Source: an uncultured Acetobacteraceae bacterium
Lineage (GTDB): Bacteria > Pseudomonadota > Alphaproteobacteria > Acetobacterales > Acetobacteraceae
Assembly (NCBI GenBank): GCA_903918195.1
Contig: CAIXDS010000022.1
Span: 1 to 64,000 of the forward strand
Direction: 5' to 3'
DNA: 64,000 nt
Within the stretch, counting starts at the first letter, position 1; each line of letters starts with the position of its first letter. Below the pieces are notes generated by a model. The model did not search any database. It was not told where the DNA came from and worked only from the letters and a program-made list of their open reading frames with translations. Shown one piece after another: positions 60,233 through 64,000 of this stretch. The translations under genes were made by a program, and so were the position numbers.

Positions 60233-61807
60233 ATGACCGTTCATCAGATTGCTCATGCCCGCGAACTTGCCAGCACCGGCCGCCGCGACGAGGCAGTTGC
60301 GTATCTTGTTGCCGCAAGCACGGCCAATCAGCAAAGTGCCGCGCTGCAGGTCGAACTCGGCCATCTGCATCTGGCAACCAACGCGTTTCGCGAAGCTGAC
60401 AAATGCTTCCTGCAGGCGCTCAGGATCGAGCCGGAAAACGCGACTGCCTGTCTGGGACGCAGCGCCGCGTTGCTGGGACTGCAGCGCGCCACTGAGAGCC
60501 TGGCCGAGATTGATACCGCTCTGCACCTGGAGCCGGGGCGGGCGGAGTTCCACACCCATCGCGGCCATGTCCTGTGCCGCCTGGGACGGCTGGAGGATGC
60601 GGAGCGGGCCTACCGGCACGCGCTCGACCTGGACCCGACCGATGCGACCGCCTGTTTCGTGCTGTTCCATGTGCTGGAGCACCGCCAGCAGGTCGCCGAC
60701 GCCATTGTGCTGCTCCGCCGCTTCGCCGCCGAGAACCCGACGGAGATCAAACTTCGTCTTCATCTCGCCCGCCTGCTGGATAAATCCGGCGATCGCGACG
60801 CGACGATCGCCGCCCACCGCGAGGTGCTGGCACGCGACGGCAGCAATGTGGAGGCCCGCGCCGCATTGGCGCGCCTGAACCCGCCGACATGGGCGGATGG
60901 CTGGACCGGCGCACCGCCGGCCGTGCGCAGCGAAAATGCGCTGCCCACGCTCGCCGTGATAACGATGGTCTACAATGAACTTGACTATCTGCCGATCTGG
61001 ATTCGCCATTACGCGCGCGCGGTCGGCGCGGAGAACTGCTTCATCCTCGACCACGGTTCCGACGACGGCAGCACGGCGAACCTCGGCGCCGTCAACGTCC
61101 TGCGCATTCCACGCTCGCCGCTCGACGACGAGCGGCGCACCGCTGCGGTGTCGGACCTCGCCGCCTCATTGCTGCATTGGTATGATTTTGTCGCCTATGC
61201 CGACTGCGACGAGATTCTCGTCGCCCACCCTGCCCGATCGGCATCGCTGCGGCATTTCTGCGCCCGCCTGACCTCCGGCACGACCACGGCGTTCGGTCTG
61301 AACGTGCTCCACCGGGTGGGGAAGGAGGACGCGCTTGACCCGGAGATGCGGATATCACCGCAGCGGCGCTGGGCCTTTCCCGCCTCATCGATGGCAAAAC
61401 CGCTGCTGACGGGCGAACCCATCCGGTGGGCACCGGGGTTCCATTCCTACAACGGCCCGCCGCGGTTCGAAGGGCTGTTCAATTTCCACCTGGCCTATGC
61501 GGACCACACCCTCGCGACCCGCCGCCAGGCAAAGCGCCGGGAGACGCCGATCAAAGGCAATCCACCCCCCGCCAGCCATCACCACCTGGCCCCGGATTCG
61601 ACGATTCTCAGGTGGATGACGGAGTGGTCCGACATGCAGGAGCGCCGGGACGCCACCCTGGACGAACACTGCCCGGCCTATTTCGACTATGTCGCGAATA
61701 TTATGCAATCATATGGGCGTTACAAAAACCATATGTATAAAATTGACCTGGGATTGTGGAGCGACATGTTGTGGAACATTCCGGATTGCTTTTTACATAG
61801 TTTCTAG
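60233..61807 (+). CDS. TPR-repeat glycosyltransferase (GT2/GT92-like)
   Basis: 524 residues. Residues 1-215 hold about five tetratricopeptide repeats (LGHLHLATNAFREADKCFLQAL; HRGHVLCRLGRLEDAERAYRHAL). Residues 240-500 are a GT-A glycosyltransferase of the DUF4422/GT92 style: LAVITMVYNELDYLPIWIRHYARAVG, CFILDHGSDDGS, and the metal-binding YADCDEIL. It has no signal peptide. Substrate unknown; surface polysaccharide or protein glycosylation is likely. It lies between hyfI and a hyfI fragment, so it may have been inserted. The 3' end is AT-richer. Confidence 0.78.
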   Translation: MTVHQIAHARELASTGRRDEAVAYLVAASTANQQSAALQVELGHLHLATNAFREADKCFLQALRIEPENATACLGRSAALLGLQRATESLAEIDTALHLEPGRAEFHTHRGHVLCRLGRLEDAERAYRHALDLDPTDATACFVLFHVLEHRQQVADAIVLLRRFAAENPTEIKLRLHLARLLDKSGDRDATIAAHREVLARDGSNVEARAALARLNPPTWADGWTGAPPAVRSENALPTLAVITMVYNELDYLPIWIRHYARAVGAENCFILDHGSDDGSTANLGAVNVLRIPRSPLDDERRTAAVSDLAASLLHWYDFVAYADCDEILVAHPARSASLRHFCARLTSGTTTAFGLNVLHRVGKEDALDPEMRISPQRRWAFPASSMAKPLLTGEPIRWAPGFHSYNGPPRFEGLFNFHLAYADHTLATRRQAKRRETPIKGNPPPASHHHLAPDSTILRWMTEWSDMQERRDATLDEHCPAYFDYVANIMQSYGRYKNHMYKIDLGLWSDMLWNIPDCFLHSF

Positions 61808-61825
61808 AGTGATTTTGTAAATTAG

Positions 61826-61939
61826 ATCCACAGGCTGCATTCGATCGTTTATTACCTCGAACGGTTTGGCCTGCGCTTCGTCGCCAGCTCCCGCCATGCC
61901 GACGTGCTGCTGGTGACTGGCCCGCTGACCCACACCTGA
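61826..61939 (+). pseudogene. Internal fragment of the hyfI-like gene
   Basis: Reads LHSIVYYLERFGLRFVASSRH, then ADVLLVTGPLTHT and stop. This matches residues about 62-107 of the HyfI-like protein (LNSIVYDLERFGLRFVAS) with a handful of changes at DNA level. It has neither start nor the cysteine motifs. Remains of a duplication that spans the glycosyltransferase gene. Confidence 0.85.
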
Positions 61940-62112
61940 CCGCGAGCCCACGTCAAAGTGCGGGTATCACGCTCGGAAGAGCCGGTAGCCTTCCCTCCCC
62001 CGACTGCCCTGGCCGATCCGACACTGGTTAAGACAAGGTCATGCATGGCATAATACGATAGTAAGACATTGTTGCGTCTGGTTGGTGAAAGACAAAAAAA
62101 GGGGAGATCGTC

Positions 62113-63999
62113 GTGCAATCTCGGCTCAGGCTGGCGGTCGTACCGGGCGTATCGTCCGTGCTGCCGCGCGACCGATTGGTTTCGGCCGACACGGCAGCGC
62201 GATCCGTTCGGTCGGGCCAGAATGTTTTTGTCGGCACCGGCTGCGCTGAACCGAGCGGGCTGGTGCGCGCCCTGGAAACATTACGCCCGGGCCCTGAGGA
62301 CATCGAACTGCTCAGCGTCTTCCCGGTCGGAGGTTTCGATCCGGCGCCAGGCGCACGCCATCACCGCAACCGCTTTTTCATCGCCGGCGGCGAGCGTGGG
62401 ACGGCCAGCGCGGCGATGATTGATTACGTCCCGATCAGCCTCGATGAGGTTGCCGCCCTGGTCGCCGAGGGCCGCCTGACGGTGGACGTCGCGATGGTTC
62501 AGGTTACTCCCCCCGACGCGCGCGGCTACGCCAGTCTCGGTATCGGCGTCGACCTCGCACCGGCTGTATTGGCCATGGCGAAGCGGGTCATCGTCGAGGT
62601 GAACCCCGCGATGCCGCGCACCCATGGCGACAGCCTGATCCATCTCGGCCGGGTCGACATGCTGGTCGAGACGGACCGGCCGCTCGGCGAGTTCGTCCAT
62701 CCGCCGGGCGATGAAACCATGACCCGGATCGCCACCTACGTCGCGGCCATCATCGAGGACGGCTCGACGTTGCAGATCGGCATGGGCGCCTTACCGAACC
62801 AGGTGCTGTCCCTGCTCGGCACCCGCCGCGACCTCGGCATCCACACCGATCTGCTCACCGACGGCGTGATCGATCTGCTCCAGGCCGGCGCCGTCACCGG
62901 CCGGCGCAAGGGCCTCTTTCCCGAGCGCATCGTCGCCAGCTACTGCCTCGGAACCCGCCGCCTTTACGACCTTGTCAACGACAACCCGCTGTTCTGCTTC
63001 CTGCCAATCGAGCAGGTCTGCGCGCCCGAGGCGCTCGCGCGCATGGGGTTGCTGGTGTCGATCACCGAAGCGCGCGCGATCGACCTCGCCGGCCAGGTGT
63101 GCGTCGACCACCTGACCGGCACGTTCGCGGGCGGGCCGGCCACCCAGGCCGCGTTTCTGCATGCCGCCGCGCGCTCGCCCGGTGGCAAGCCCATCATCTG
63201 CATGCGGGCGACGGCGGCCGACGGAACGTCACGCATCAAGCCGGCGCTGGAGGAAGGCGACACGGTCGGCATTGCGCGTGCGGACGTGCACTACGTCGTT
63301 ACTGAGTTTGGCATTGCCCATCTGTGCGGTCGCTCGGTGAGTGAGCGCGCGCTCGCGCTGATCGGCGTGGCCCATCCCGATCACCGCGCGGCGCTGCTGG
63401 AGGCAGCCAAGCAGCGAGGCCTGGTCGACTCCCGCCAGACGCTGCCGTCGAGGCGCGCCTACGCCGTTCAGGATGAGCGGCGCGTTCGATTGAAAAACGG
63501 TCGGGAGACCCTGCTCCGCCCGGCGCGCCCGATCGACGCGCCGGCCCTGCGCGCGTTATTTCATCAACTGAGCGCAACCGACACCTATTTGCGCTTTGGC
63601 CAGCCGATACGCAGCCTGCCGTACGCCACCATGCAGGCCCTGTGCAACGTCAACGAGGAAACCGACATTGCCTTCGTCGCCACGGTCGGCCCCCGCGAGC
63701 ACGAGACGGTGATCGGCAGTGCCTGTTATTTCCTCAACCCGGCAACCAAACTGGCCGAGGCCGCCTTCATGGTGGCACCGGACTGGCAGGGCACCGGCCT
63801 GGGAAGCGCGTTGCAGCAGCGACTACGCGAGCACGCGATCGGCCAGGGGGTGCTTGGCTTCATTGCTGAAACCCTGCCGCAAAACGAGCGGATGCTGCGC
63901 CTGGCCAAGTCCGCCCCCGGCCGCACCAAAGTCGAGTACGACGACGAGGGAGTGAGGGTCACGACCTGGTTTTCGGAGCAGCACGCGCAGGGTGGGTAA
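62113..63999 (+). CDS. Acetyl-CoA hydrolase/transferase fused to a GNAT domain
   Basis: 628 residues. Residues 1-440 are an acetyl-CoA hydrolase/CoA-transferase (Cat1/AbfT-like): GTGCAEPSGL, VQVTPPDARGYASLGIG, LQIGMGALPNQVL, HTDLLTDGVIDL, and VVTEFGIAHLCGRSVSERA. Residues about 470-625 are a GNAT acetyltransferase (RLKNGRETLLRPARPIDAPALRALF, then DWQGTGLGSALQQRLREHA). The fusion is known in proteobacteria; it may link CoA-ester turnover to protein acetylation. GTG start with GGGGAG upstream. The stop is complete one base before the window edge. Confidence 0.88.
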   Translation: MQSRLRLAVVPGVSSVLPRDRLVSADTAARSVRSGQNVFVGTGCAEPSGLVRALETLRPGPEDIELLSVFPVGGFDPAPGARHHRNRFFIAGGERGTASAAMIDYVPISLDEVAALVAEGRLTVDVAMVQVTPPDARGYASLGIGVDLAPAVLAMAKRVIVEVNPAMPRTHGDSLIHLGRVDMLVETDRPLGEFVHPPGDETMTRIATYVAAIIEDGSTLQIGMGALPNQVLSLLGTRRDLGIHTDLLTDGVIDLLQAGAVTGRRKGLFPERIVASYCLGTRRLYDLVNDNPLFCFLPIEQVCAPEALARMGLLVSITEARAIDLAGQVCVDHLTGTFAGGPATQAAFLHAAARSPGGKPIICMRATAADGTSRIKPALEEGDTVGIARADVHYVVTEFGIAHLCGRSVSERALALIGVAHPDHRAALLEAAKQRGLVDSRQTLPSRRAYAVQDERRVRLKNGRETLLRPARPIDAPALRALFHQLSATDTYLRFGQPIRSLPYATMQALCNVNEETDIAFVATVGPREHETVIGSACYFLNPATKLAEAAFMVAPDWQGTGLGSALQQRLREHAIGQGVLGFIAETLPQNERMLRLAKSAPGRTKVEYDDEGVRVTTWFSEQHAQGG

Positions 64000-64000
64000 G

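Noticed and set aside
1-64000. tRNA genes, rRNA, CRISPR arrays, insertion sequences
   Set aside because: No T-loop-like motif in a cloverleaf context, no regularly spaced repeats and no transposase-like protein were found on reading.

Overview
The window is GC-rich DNA from an alphaproteobacterium, most likely a purple or formerly photosynthetic member of the Acetobacteraceae/Rhodospirillales. This placement is inferred. It rests on a PpsR-type regulator beside a kinase-less bacteriophytochrome and a heme oxygenase, a short SRP RNA followed by dnaX-ybaB-recR, strong use of GTG starts with 4-bp overlaps (GTGA/ATGA), and a dispersed GC-rich hairpin repeat at gene ends. No rRNA, tRNA, CRISPR array, prophage or intact insertion sequence was seen.

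0-14.5 kb: tail of a probable type I secreted protein; methylisocitrate lyase with an NhaD-like antiporter; a molybdenum-hydroxylase accessory operon (coxG, coxD, coxE and two XdhC-family halves) without its enzyme; cysK; DedA and LysE membrane proteins; a dihydrodipicolinate-synthase paralogue that has lost its catalytic lysine; a CaiB family CoA-transferase; a TPR/glycosyltransferase-like protein; small secreted and membrane proteins; arfB.

14.5-24 kb: an MFS transporter; then ppsR, bphP and a heme oxygenase, a compact red-light sensing module in which the oxygenase makes the biliverdin chromophore and the phytochrome probably acts on PpsR by direct contact. A prolyl-tRNA editing protein follows. 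A tandem segmental duplication of about 1.15 kb then copied the end of that gene and a neighbouring low-GC secreted-protein gene.

24-41 kb: NAD-type isocitrate dehydrogenase; an ABC importer pair without a binding protein and with a possible leader peptide; rsmD and a pseudouridine synthase gene frameshifted in an 11-base homopolymer; a gamma-glutamyl hydrolase; tadA; purD; xseA; an AT-rich 0.9-kb intergenic region with a palindrome and a possible small RNA; an orphan PII-like protein; an HD hydrolase; a metallopeptidase; a catalytically intact DapA-family aldolase; several small conserved proteins; nudC; SRP RNA.

41-52.6 kb: dnaX-ybaB-recR; a cation diffusion facilitator; a metal/cobalamin ABC uptake operon with tonB and a PduO-type adenosyltransferase, best read as vitamin B12 uptake and activation; a DUF2934 protein; glutathione-dependent formaldehyde dehydrogenase; a TacA/TacT-type toxin-antitoxin pair with repeated operator-like sequence; a PAP2 phosphatase.

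52.7-64 kb: six coupled genes (hyfB, C, E, F, G, I-like) for a membrane complex related to hydrogenase 4 and complex I. Its large subunit lacks the [NiFe] cysteine pairs, so it is an energy-converting-hydrogenase-related complex rather than a working hydrogenase. A TPR-glycosyltransferase gene follows, bracketed by a broken copy of part of the hyfI-like gene, and the window ends in an acetyl-CoA hydrolase/transferase fused to a GNAT domain.
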